A stretch of 64,000 bases of DNA from Thiohalobacter sp. IOR34 (lineage in GTDB: Bacteria > Pseudomonadota > Gammaproteobacteria > Thiohalobacterales > Thiohalobacteraceae): positions 2,567,001 to 2,631,000 of the forward strand of contig NZ_CP128988.1 in NCBI RefSeq assembly GCF_030406045.1, written 5' to 3'. The translations under genes were made by a program, and so were the position numbers. Positions within the stretch are counted from its first letter, which is position 1; every line of letters starts with the position of its first letter. Positions 52,486 to 59,186 of the stretch are shown here, in pieces. The notes beneath the pieces are model-generated. The model was not told the origin of the DNA. It did not search any database and saw only the letters and a list, made by a program, of their open reading frames with translations.

Positions 52486-53054
52486 CGCAGCGCCCCCCAT
52501 GCGTCGGTCTCCACGATCAGCTCCACGGCCCGCGGCAGGCCGGCCTCGCCCTGCTGGTTGGCCGGCGGCCACTGCGGCCGCCATTCACCCGCCGGATCGA
52601 GAAAGCGCAGCTCGACCCGGCTCACGCCCTCCAGCAGCACCGCTTCCAGCGGCTCGGCGCCCGGCGCCCGGTCCAGCGCCGGCCAGTAGGCGCGCAGCAG
52701 GCGGTCCTCCTCCAGCCGGTAGACGACGCGCTGCAGGTGGCTGCGCGGCTGGCCGGCCGGATTGGACCAGCCCTCGCGGGTCAGCGCCAGCAGGGTACCG
52801 AAGCTGCCGCCGGCGAGCAGTGCCGGCCGGCTGTCGCCGAGGCTGTCGCGCACCGGACGCAGCACGGCCTGTTCCAGGTCACGCTGCAGCCAGCGGTAAC
52901 CGAGCTGCAGCCGCTTCAGGGCCTCGGCCTGGGCCTCGACCCCGGCGCGGGTCATGAGCACGTTGTTCAGGCCGCCATAGGCAAGCATCGCCAGCAGGGC
53001 GAAGATGGCCATCGCCACCAGCAGTTCCAGCAGGGTGAAGCCGCGCATACGCAT
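52461..53054 (-). CDS. gspJ: Type II secretion system minor pseudopilin J
   Basis: The 197-residue pseudopilin has a class III prepilin signal: MRMRG then FTLLELLVAMAIFALLAMLA, cleaved by GspO between Gly and Phe, with Glu at +5. The globular part includes YRWLQRDLEQAVLRPVRDSL and LEGVSRVELRFLDPAGEWR, typical of GspJ. Its ATG overlaps the gspI stop (ATGA) and its 3' end overlaps gspK. It forms the tip complex with GspI and GspK. Confidence 0.94.
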   Translation of the reverse strand: MRMRGFTLLELLVAMAIFALLAMLAYGGLNNVLMTRAGVEAQAEALKRLQLGYRWLQRDLEQAVLRPVRDSLGDSRPALLAGGSFGTLLALTREGWSNPAGQPRSHLQRVVYRLEEDRLLRAYWPALDRAPGAEPLEAVLLEGVSRVELRFLDPAGEWRPQWPPANQQGEAGLPRAVELIVETDAWGALRWLFRLPD

Positions 53055-53434
53055 CAGGGCCTGGCCATGAAACCGGTGAGCGTGGCGAGCGGCGGCTCGT
53101 CCTCGTCCGCGTCCTCGCGCCAGACGCGGATCTCGAGGCGGCGGATGTCGGCTTCCGGGGTCGGACTGACCCGGCTGCGCCAGACCCAGTCGAGGTCGGC
53201 GAAGCGCACCCGGTCGCTGCGCTCGCCGGTCGGCGGCCAGCGCTCAGCGAGCTGCATCTCGACCAGCCGGTTGCGCGCCACCCAGTGGGCGAAGCTGCGC
53301 TGCTGCAGATAGCCCTGGTTGGCGGCATAGCCGGCACCGGCACGCACCACCGCGGCCAGGGCCACGGCCAGCACGGCCAGGGCCACCAGCACCTCGATCA
53401 GGGTGAAACCGCGATGGCGCGACGAGCCCCTCAT
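53054..53434 (-). CDS. gspI: Type II secretion system minor pseudopilin I
   Basis: The 126-residue pseudopilin starts MRGSSRHRGFTLIEVLVALA at 53434. The cleavage site is RG-FTLIE with Glu at +5, and the body includes HWVARNRLVEMQLAERWPPT, the GspI hallmark. It overlaps gspH at its start and gspJ at its stop by 4 bases each. A longer reading to 53755 is antisense-like and unsupported. Confidence 0.94.
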   Translation of the reverse strand: MRGSSRHRGFTLIEVLVALAVLAVALAAVVRAGAGYAANQGYLQQRSFAHWVARNRLVEMQLAERWPPTGERSDRVRFADLDWVWRSRVSPTPEADIRRLEIRVWREDADEDEPPLATLTGFMARP

Positions 53435-53958
53435 GGTGCCTCCAGCGTCTCCCAGCGCAGCTCGCCGAGCAGGTTGCCGCTGACCCGGAAACGCTGTTCG
53501 GTGGCGGCCGCGGAGAAGGTCGCCAGGAAAGGGCTGATCTCGCCGCTGGAGAGCAGCAACAGGGTGGGACGGGGCGCATCCTCCTCGCTCTCGGCCTCGG
53601 CCAGGGCCAGCTCGCGGCCCTCCAGTTCCAGATCCAGCCGGGTACCCCCGGCGAACGGCCGGACCCGCCACAGCGGGTCGTCCGCCACCGCCAGCCAGCC
53701 CTGCTCGGTGAGGCGCAGGAAATCGTAGCGCTGCGGCTCGATGCGCACCCCCCACTCCTCGCCGCGCAGCACCGCCTGTTCGCTGGCCAGTTCCAGCAGG
53801 GCGGCGAAGCGGCGCGACTCATCGGCCAGGGCGTCGCCCCGGCGGTCGCCACCGAGGCCGAGGGTGACGAAGCCGAGGATGATGGCGATGATCACCACCA
53901 CCACCAGCAGCTCCAGCAGGGTGAAGCCACGCATCGCCGCCGAGGGAGTCCGTGGCAT
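53431..53958 (-). CDS. gspH: Type II secretion system minor pseudopilin H
   Basis: The 175-residue product (start MPRTPSAAMRGFTLLELLVV at 53958; MRGFTLLEL at 53934 is the alternative) has the prepilin cleavage site RG-FTLLE, a hydrophobic N-helix continuing VVVIIAIILGFVTLGLGG and the GspH-type region ADESRRFAALLELASEQAVL plus RGEEWGVRIEPQRYDFLRL. It is separated from gspG by 156 bp that contain a hairpin, so its expression may be uncoupled from the major pseudopilin. Confidence 0.92.
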   Translation of the reverse strand: MPRTPSAAMRGFTLLELLVVVVIIAIILGFVTLGLGGDRRGDALADESRRFAALLELASEQAVLRGEEWGVRIEPQRYDFLRLTEQGWLAVADDPLWRVRPFAGGTRLDLELEGRELALAEAESEEDAPRPTLLLLSSGEISPFLATFSAAATEQRFRVSGNLLGELRWETLEAP

Positions 53959-54096
53959 CAGGGCTGAGCTACCGTGCTGATGGGAGGGCGACCCGAATCG
54001 CCCCGATTTCCCATTGCATAGCCCCACCATGCGCCTCGAAATCGTGAAGATTCGTTCTCGCTCCCCCACCATGCTCGCTACGATCGCCAAACTGCC

Positions 54097-54116
54097 AGGG
54101 CCTGTTAACGGGCCCT
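54097..54116 (-). terminator. Hairpin at the gspG stop (attenuator candidate)
   Basis: Stem AGGGCC / GGCCCT with an 8-base loop overlaps the TAG stop of gspG on the minus strand. There is no T-tract. Such a structure right after the major pseudopilin gene could raise gspG mRNA stability relative to gspH-N. The following 53959-54096 stretch has no other recognisable feature. Confidence 0.5.
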
Positions 54117-54534
54117 AGAGATCCCAGTTGCCGATGTCGTCGTCGCTCGGCTGGCCGTCAGGCCCAAGGGAATAGATGTCGACGGCACCGTGCTCGCCGG
54201 GGCTCAGGTACTGGTAGGGATGGCCCCAGGGATCCTTGGGCAGACGGTCGATGTAGCCGCCGGCCTTCCACTTCGGCGGCTCGGGGGAGACGGGTTTCTC
54301 GACCAGCGCCTCCAGCCCCTGGTCGGTGGTGGGGTAGGTGTAGTTGTCGAGCTTGTACAGATTGAGCGCCGATTCCAGCGCCCGGATGTCCTGCCGTGCC
54401 TTGGTGATGCGCGCCTCGTCGGGACGGTCCATGACCCGCGGCACGACGATGGCCGCCAGGATGCCAAGGATGACCACCACCACCATCACCTCGATGAGGG
54501 TGAAGCCCGCTGCGCGAATTCGTGTTGCCTGCAT
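54115..54534 (-). CDS. gspG: Type II secretion system major pseudopilin G
   Basis: GspG is the main subunit of the periplasmic pseudopilus. The 139-residue product starts MQATRIRAAGFTLIEVMVVV, with cleavage site AG-FTLIE, and has the calcium-site C-terminus WGHPYQYLSPGEHGAVDIYS followed by LGPDGQPSDDDIGNWDL. YPTTDQGLEALVEKP is also diagnostic. It is the first gene of the visible gspG-H-I-J-K-L-M-N cluster. gspC, D, E and F are not in this window. Confidence 0.97.
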   Translation of the reverse strand: MQATRIRAAGFTLIEVMVVVVILGILAAIVVPRVMDRPDEARITKARQDIRALESALNLYKLDNYTYPTTDQGLEALVEKPVSPEPPKWKAGGYIDRLPKDPWGHPYQYLSPGEHGAVDIYSLGPDGQPSDDDIGNWDL

Positions 54535-54694
54535 AATCTGCCTCTGATCTCACTGACTGTCCGGCGCATCGCCTGCGCCCGCCCATGCATGATACACCCC
54601 CGTCCATGACACGTCCTCGACACCCGGAAGTCGCTGACAGGCGGCAGCCGATGGCGTACATTGGTTGCCGATCCGACCACTGCACGAGAGACCG
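54535..54694. other. Divergent upstream region, gspG / aldolase
   Basis: 160 bp between head-to-head genes. I see no strong promoter hexamers. GAGAG before 54695 can serve as ribosome site for the aldolase gene and AGAGGCAG for gspG. It is one of the few longer gaps without REP or 9-mer repeats. Confidence 0.45.
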
Positions 54695-55270
54695 ATGGAC
54701 ATCCGCCAGGAGCTGATCGACACCTACCGCTGGCTGCGCCGCTACGGCCTCAACGACTCGCACAGCGGCAACGCCTCGGTGCGGGTCGGGGACGACCTCT
54801 GGATCACGCCGACCGGTGCCTGCGCCGACCGGCTGCGGGTCGAAGACCTGATCCAGGGCCGTATCGAGGGTCCGCCGCCCGCCGGCGGCTCGCTGGACAC
54901 GCCGCTGCACCAGGCAGTCTACCGCGCCAATCCCGGCGCCCGCGCGGTGCTGCACAGCCACGGTCCCTGCAGCATCGCCCTGACCCTGGACGGGCGGGAT
55001 TTCACCCCGGTCGACTTCGAAGGCCACGCCTACTTCGGCACCGTGCCGGTGATCGCCGACATCGCCTACGAGGACTACGTCGCCGAGGCCCCGCAACGGG
55101 TCGCCGAGATCCTCAAGGACAGGCGCATCACCATCGTCCGCGGACACGGCGTCTATGCCTGCGGCGACACCCTCGATCTGGCCTACAAATGGACCTGCTC
55201 CCTGGAATCCTCCGCCCGTCTGGCCCTGCTGGCGCGACAGGCGGGCACCCTGCCGGCGCAGGGAACGTAA
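54695..55270 (+). CDS. Class II aldolase/adducin-family protein
   Basis: The 191-residue product starts MDIRQELIDTYRWLRRYGLN at 54695. It belongs to the zinc-dependent class II aldolase family (L-fuculose-phosphate aldolase / ribulose-5-phosphate epimerase fold). Active-site pieces are LNDSHSGNASVRVGDDLWIT, TPLHQAVYRANPGARAVLHS, HGPCSIAL (zinc His pair in LHSHG) and TIVRGHGVYACGDTLDLAYK (third His). Substrate cannot be deduced. It stands alone between gspG and a repeat region. Confidence 0.87.
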   Translation: MDIRQELIDTYRWLRRYGLNDSHSGNASVRVGDDLWITPTGACADRLRVEDLIQGRIEGPPPAGGSLDTPLHQAVYRANPGARAVLHSHGPCSIALTLDGRDFTPVDFEGHAYFGTVPVIADIAYEDYVAEAPQRVAEILKDRRITIVRGHGVYACGDTLDLAYKWTCSLESSARLALLARQAGTLPAQGT

Positions 55271-55299
55271 AACGCGACAGCCGTGGTTCCAGGGTTTCG

Positions 55300-55650
55300 C
55301 GGCCTGGAGGCCGCTCCTACAACAAACCGCGCCGCCATGCCCCCGTAGGAGCGGCGTCCACGCCGCGATCGGCCCGTGGCGGCGAGCATCCATCCGAGAG
55401 GCTCCAGCCCGCACCCGCAAAGGAGATTTCCGTTTTTTCCGTGGATTCCGTGGCCATCATCTTTTCGTGGGTTTCGCGGGTTTCGTGGCTATCCTCGGTT
55501 CCGCCTGACGATGGCGGGCGATATCCACCCTCGATCGCGGCCTGGAGACCGCTCCTACAAACAAATCGTGCCGCCGTGCCCTGTAGGAGCGGCGTCCACG
55601 CCGCGATTCGGCGGCATCCCCGCCGCGGCCGGGAAACCGCGTCTACAACA
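55300..55650. repeat. Array L: REP units and 9-mer repeats upstream of thiD
   Basis: REP units at ~55300 (inverted), 55345 (forward), 55536 (inverted), 55583 (forward) and a degenerate GCGGCCGGGAAACCGCGTCT at 55626. Between them lies a 9-mer stretch, TTCCGTGGATTCCGTGGCCA ... TTTCGTGGCTATC (55430-55495). The segment 55345-55511 is the left arm of the long inverted repeat around thiD. Confidence 0.9.
55345..55511. repeat. Left arm (~167 bp) of inverted repeat flanking thiD
   Basis: It begins with a forward REP unit GTAGGAGCGGCGTCCACGCC and runs through unique sequence (CCATCCGAGAGGCTCCAGCC, GCACCCGCAAAGGAG) and 9-mers to CGGTTCCGCCTGACGA. Its reverse complement, with only a few differences, is at 56547-56715 on the other side of thiD. 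The unique middle part shows that the arms are copies of one another and not chance pairs of common repeats. Confidence 0.92.
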
Positions 55651-55715
55651 AATGATCCGCCGCTGCGGCGTCTGGTAGAATCCCCCTTCATCCCCACACG
55701 AGCAGCCTCCCCGAC

Positions 55716-56522
55716 ATGAATCACGCCCCCTCCAAGGTCCCCGTCGTCCTCGCCCTCTCCGGCAACGACCCCAGCGGCGGGGCCGGCATCGAGGCCGACA
55801 TCGAGGCCCTGGCCAGCCACGGCTGCCACTGCGCGCCGGTCATCACCAGCCTCACGGTGCAGGATACCCGCGACATCCAGAGTCTCTCGCCGCTGGACGG
55901 GCTGCTGGTCGCCGAGCAGGCGCGGGCCGTCCTGGAGGACATGCCGGTGGCGGCGATCAAGATCGGTCTGCTCGGCAGCGCCGACATCATCGAGAACGTC
56001 AGCGCCATTCTCGAGGACTACCCCGACATTCCCGTGGTGCTGGATCCGGTGCTGGCCACCGGTGCCGGCACTGGCCTGGTTGACGACGAGACCCTGGAGG
56101 CGATGGACAGCCTGCTGCTGCCGCACGCCACGGTGCTCACCCCGAACAGCATCGAGGCCCGCATCCTCTCGCCGGAGGCCGACAACCTCGATGCCTGCGC
56201 CATGTCGCTGCTGGAGCGGGGTTGCGAGTTCGTGCTCATCACCGGCACCCACGAGAACACCGAACACGTGGTCAACCGGCTGTACGGCAATCACCGGCTG
56301 CTGGAGAGCTTCACCTGGGAACGCCTGCCGGCGAGCTACCACGGCTCCGGCTGCACCCTGGCGGCCAGCACCGCCGGCCTGCTGGCCCAGGGCCTGGAAC
56401 CCTTCACCGCCCTGCACGAGGCCCAGGAATACACCTGGGAGGCACTGAAACACGGCTACCAGCTCGGCATGGGCCAGGCCCTGCCCAACCGGCTGTTCTG
56501 GGCCCGGGCGGACCAAGACTGA
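55716..56522 (+). CDS. thiD: Hydroxymethylpyrimidine/phosphomethylpyrimidine kinase
   Basis: ThiD phosphorylates HMP twice to HMP-PP for thiamine synthesis. The 268-residue product starts MNHAPSKVPVVLALSGNDPS with the substrate motif SGNDPSGGAGIEADIEALAS, then AAIKIGLLGSADI, VVLDPVLATGAGTGLVDDET and the anion hole YHGSGCTLAASTAGLLAQGL with catalytic Cys. Family length. It is enclosed by ~168-bp inverted repeats, so the whole 55.35-56.7 kb segment could in principle invert or move. thiE follows 460 bp downstream. Confidence 0.95.
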   Translation: MNHAPSKVPVVLALSGNDPSGGAGIEADIEALASHGCHCAPVITSLTVQDTRDIQSLSPLDGLLVAEQARAVLEDMPVAAIKIGLLGSADIIENVSAILEDYPDIPVVLDPVLATGAGTGLVDDETLEAMDSLLLPHATVLTPNSIEARILSPEADNLDACAMSLLERGCEFVLITGTHENTEHVVNRLYGNHRLLESFTWERLPASYHGSGCTLAASTAGLLAQGLEPFTALHEAQEYTWEALKHGYQLGMGQALPNRLFWARADQD

Positions 56523-56546
56523 GCGGCGGCGAATCCCGCCGTGGCC

Positions 56547-56715
56547 TCGTCAGGCGGAACCGACGATGGCCACGAAACCCGCGAAACCCGCGAAAAGATT
56601 GATAGCCACGGAATCCACGGAAAAAAACGGAAACCTCCTTTGCGGGTGCGGGCTGGAGCCTCTCGGATGGATGCTCGCCGCCACGGGCCGATCGCGGCGT
56701 GGACGCCGCTCCTAC
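56547..56715. repeat. Right arm (~169 bp) of inverted repeat flanking thiD
   Basis: It runs from TCGTCAGGCGGAACCGACGA through 9-mers (GGCCACGAAACCCGCGAAAC, GCCACGGAATCCACGG) and the diagnostic unique stretch TGCGGGTGCGGGCTGGAGCC to a REP unit ending CGCCGCTCCTAC. It is the inverted copy of 55345-55511; differences are limited to scattered bases and one or two small indels. Confidence 0.92.
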
Positions 56716-56940
56716 AGGGGTACGGCGGCATAATTTGTTTGTAGGAGCGGCCTCCCGGCCGCGATGGGGTGTACCGCCGGAATCGCGGCGTGGACGCCGC
56801 TCCTACAGGGGCACGGCGGCATGATTTGTTTGTAGGAGCGGCCTCCCGGCCGCGATGGGGTGTACCGCCGGAATCGCGGCGTGGACGCCGCTCCTACGGG
56901 GCGCGGTTTATTGTAGGAGCGGTCGCCAGGCCGCGATCGG
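56690..56940. repeat. REP/BIME array M (thiD-thiE gap)
   Basis: About six units with a period of ~118 bp: inverted GATCGCGGCGTGGACGCCGC and forward GTAGGAGCGGCCTCCCGGCC, with the spacer GGGGCACGGCGGCATGATTT. The last forward unit is of the GTCGCCAGG subtype. The orientation is opposite to arrays A and F, as in arrays G and H. 56941-56983 is the short leader of thiE with no strong ribosome site. Confidence 0.9.
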
Positions 56941-56983
56941 GGACAACCGCCACACGGGCCGCACCACAACAGCCGATCCTTGC

Positions 56984-57622
56984 ATGACTGACGACAGACT
57001 CCATGGCCTCTATGCCATCACCGACAGCGGGCTCATCCCGCCCGGCCGATTGACGACGGCCGTGGCCGCGGCCCTCCGCGGCGGCGCGCGGGTGGTCCAG
57101 TACCGCGACAAGTCGGACGCCGCCGGGCGGCGGCTGGCCGAGGCGACGGCCCTGGCCACGCTGTGCCGCGCGCAGGGCGCACTGTTCCTGGTCAACGACG
57201 ACGTCGAGCTGGCCGCGGCCTGCGGCGCCCATGGCGTACACCTGGGTCGCGAGGACAGCGCACTGGAAACGGCGCGCCGCCGTCTCGGCGCAGAGGCCGT
57301 CATCGGCGTCTCCTGCTATGACGACCTGCAGCGGGCCCGGCAAGCGGCCGCGGCCGGCGCCGACTACCTCGCCTTCGGCCGGTTCTTTCCCTCCCGGACC
57401 AAGCCGGACGCGGTGCCGGCATCACCCGCCCTGCTGCAGGAGGCGAAAGCCGAACTCGGCCTGCCGCTGGTTGCCATCGGCGGCATCACCCCGGACAATG
57501 GCGGCCAGCTGATCGCTGCCGGCGCGGACATGCTGGCGGTGGTGCACGGCGTCTTCGGCCAGCCGGACATCGAGGCGGCGGCGGAACGGTTTGCGGATAT
57601 GTTTGGAGAAGCCAGAAGCTAG
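56984..57622 (+). CDS. thiE: Thiamine-phosphate synthase
   Basis: ThiE couples HMP-PP with thiazole phosphate to thiamine phosphate. The 212-residue product starts MTDDRLHGLYAITDSGLIPP. It has VVQYRDKSDAAGRRLAEATA (pyrophosphate and pyrimidine contacts), FLVNDDVELAAACGAHGVHL with GREDSAL, ADYLAFGRFFPSRTKPDAVP and VAIGGITPDNGGQLIAAGAD. Its TAG stop at 57620-57622 lies inside the left arm of a 7-bp-period repeat element (AGAAGCTAGGAGCTGG), so the original C-terminus may have been trimmed by the insertion. Confidence 0.95.
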   Translation: MTDDRLHGLYAITDSGLIPPGRLTTAVAAALRGGARVVQYRDKSDAAGRRLAEATALATLCRAQGALFLVNDDVELAAACGAHGVHLGREDSALETARRRLGAEAVIGVSCYDDLQRARQAAAAGADYLAFGRFFPSRTKPDAVPASPALLQEAKAELGLPLVAIGGITPDNGGQLIAAGADMLAVVHGVFGQPDIEAAAERFADMFGEARS

Positions 57623-57708
57623 GAGCTGGAAGCTGGAGGGTTCCCTTCCCGGCTTCCACTTCCCGGCTTTCGGCGCCCAGCTTCTAACTTCTAACTTCGA
57701 GCTTCTGA
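57608..57708. repeat. 7-bp-period inverted repeat element between thiE and hemL
   Basis: Left arm AGAAGCTAGGAGCTGGAAGC (7-mers AGAAGCT, AGGAGCT, GGAAGCT) and right arm CAGCTTCTAACTTCTAACTT plus CGAGCTTCTG (7-mers CTTCTAA, CTTCGAG) are inverted to each other around ~40 bp that contain a third smaller pair. It overlaps the thiE stop and ends 3 bp before the hemL ATG. The structure matches the flanks of the S23 cassette but without a gene inside. Confidence 0.85.
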
Positions 57709-57711
57709 AAA

Positions 57712-58995
57712 ATGACCCAATCGCACGAACTCTTCCAACAGGCCCAGCAACACATCCCCGGTGGCGTGAACTCGCCGGTGCGCGCCTTCAAGGGCGTCGG
57801 CGGCGAGCCGGTGTTCTTCGAGCGCGGCGAGGGCCCCTACCTGTGGGACGCCGACGGCCGGCGCTACATCGACTACGTCGCCTCCTGGGGACCGATGATC
57901 CTCGGCCACGCCCACCCCGAGGTGGTGAAGGCCGTGCAGGACACGGCCGCCAGGGGCCTGGGCTTCGGCGCCCCCACCGAGATCGAGACGCGCATGGCCG
58001 ACCTGCTGTGCGAGCTGCTGCCTTCGCTGGAGCTGGTGCGCATGGTGAGTTCCGGCACCGAGGCGACCATGAGCGCCATCCGCCTGGCTCGCGGCTTCAC
58101 TGGCCGCGACAAGATCGTCAAGTTCGAGGGCTGCTATCACGGCCACTCCGACTCGCTGCTGGTCAAGGCCGGCTCCGGCGCCCTGACCCTGGGCGTGCCC
58201 ACCTCGCCGGGCGTGCCCGTGGCCCTGGCCGAACACACCATCACCCTGGAATACAACAACCTCGACCAGGTAAGGGAGGCCTTCGCCCACGTCGGTGGCC
58301 AAGTCGCGGCCATCATCGTCGAGCCGGTGGCGGGCAACATGAACTGCATCCCGCCGGTGCCCGGCTTCCTGGAGGGGCTGCGCGAGATCTGCGACCAATA
58401 CGGCACGGTGCTGATCTTCGACGAGGTGATGACCGGCTTCCGCGTCGGCCTGGGCTGCGCCCAGGGCGTCTACGGCGTCACCCCCGACCTCACCACCCTG
58501 GGCAAGATCGTCGGCGGCGGCCTGCCGGTCGGCGCCTTCGGCGGCCGGCGGGAGGTCATGGAACAGATCGCGCCGCTCGGCCCCGTCTACCAGGCCGGCA
58601 CCCTGTCCGGCAACCCGATGGCCATGGCTGCCGGCCTCGCCACCCTGGAAGGCGTGCGCCAGCCCGGTTTCTACGAGGTGCTGACCGAGAAGACCCGCCG
58701 CCTCACCGACGGCATCGTGGAACGCGCCAGGTCCCGCGGCATCGCCATGACCGCCAACAGCGTCGGCGGCATGTTCGGCCTGTTCTTCACCGAGGCCGAA
58801 CGGGTCGAGAACTTCTACCAAGTCGGCCAGTGTGACCTCGACCGCTTCAAGCTGTTCTTCCACGGCATGCTGGAACGCGGCGTCTACCTGGCGCCCTCGG
58901 CCTACGAGGCCGGCTTCGTCTCCGCCGCCCATGACGACGAGGCCCTCGACGAGACCCTGGCGGCAGCAGAGGCGGTATTCGCGGAGATCGGCTAG
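57712..58995 (+). CDS. hemL: Glutamate-1-semialdehyde 2,1-aminomutase
   Basis: HemL is a PLP enzyme that makes 5-aminolevulinate for tetrapyrrole synthesis. The 427-residue product starts [20 protein letters not shown]. It has [68 protein letters not shown] and the PLP-lysine motif [20 protein letters not shown] (Lys ~265). The stop TAG at 58993-58995 is formed by the terminal CTAG of a solo MITE end. The leader immediately upstream is the 7-bp-period repeat (GAGCTTCTGAAAAATG). Confidence 0.96.
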   Translation: MTQSHELFQQAQQHIPGGVNSPVRAFKGVGGEPVFFERGEGPYLWDADGRRYIDYVASWGPMILGHAHPEVVKAVQDTAARGLGFGAPTEIETRMADLLCELLPSLELVRMVSSGTEATMSAIRLARGFTGRDKIVKFEGCYHGHSDSLLVKAGSGALTLGVPTSPGVPVALAEHTITLEYNNLDQVREAFAHVGGQVAAIIVEPVAGNMNCIPPVPGFLEGLREICDQYGTVLIFDEVMTGFRVGLGCAQGVYGVTPDLTTLGKIVGGGLPVGAFGGRREVMEQIAPLGPVYQAGTLSGNPMAMAAGLATLEGVRQPGFYEVLTEKTRRLTDGIVERARSRGIAMTANSVGGMFGLFFTEAERVENFYQVGQCDLDRFKLFFHGMLERGVYLAPSAYEAGFVSAAHDDEALDETLAAAEAVFAEIG

Positions 58996-59186
58996 CCCGC
59001 ATATTGCATCAGGCCCCGGATGAAGGCGTGCCGGGGATCGCGGCCTGGAGGCCGCTCCTACGGAGCATGGCGGCACCCTGGTAGGAGCGGCCTCCAGGCC
59101 GCGATATGGCGGGCGTTGCCCGCCAACCATCTTCTAGCTTCCAGCTTCTGGCTTCTGCCCCCTGACTCCTCCCCTATAATCCCCCC
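58993..59186. repeat. Solo MITE end, REP pair and heptamer tract (hemL-DedA/PAP2 gap)
   Basis: Three repeat families sit side by side. 58993-59013 is a single MITE terminal repeat, TAGCCCGCATATTGCATCAG, without its partner. 59036-59105 is an inverted REP unit and a forward one (GTAGGAGCGGCCTCCAGGCC). 59131-59158 is four 7-mers, CTTCTAG CTTCCAG CTTCTGG CTTCTGC. A TATAAT at 59175-59180 lies directly before the next ATG, too close to be its -10. Confidence 0.85.
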
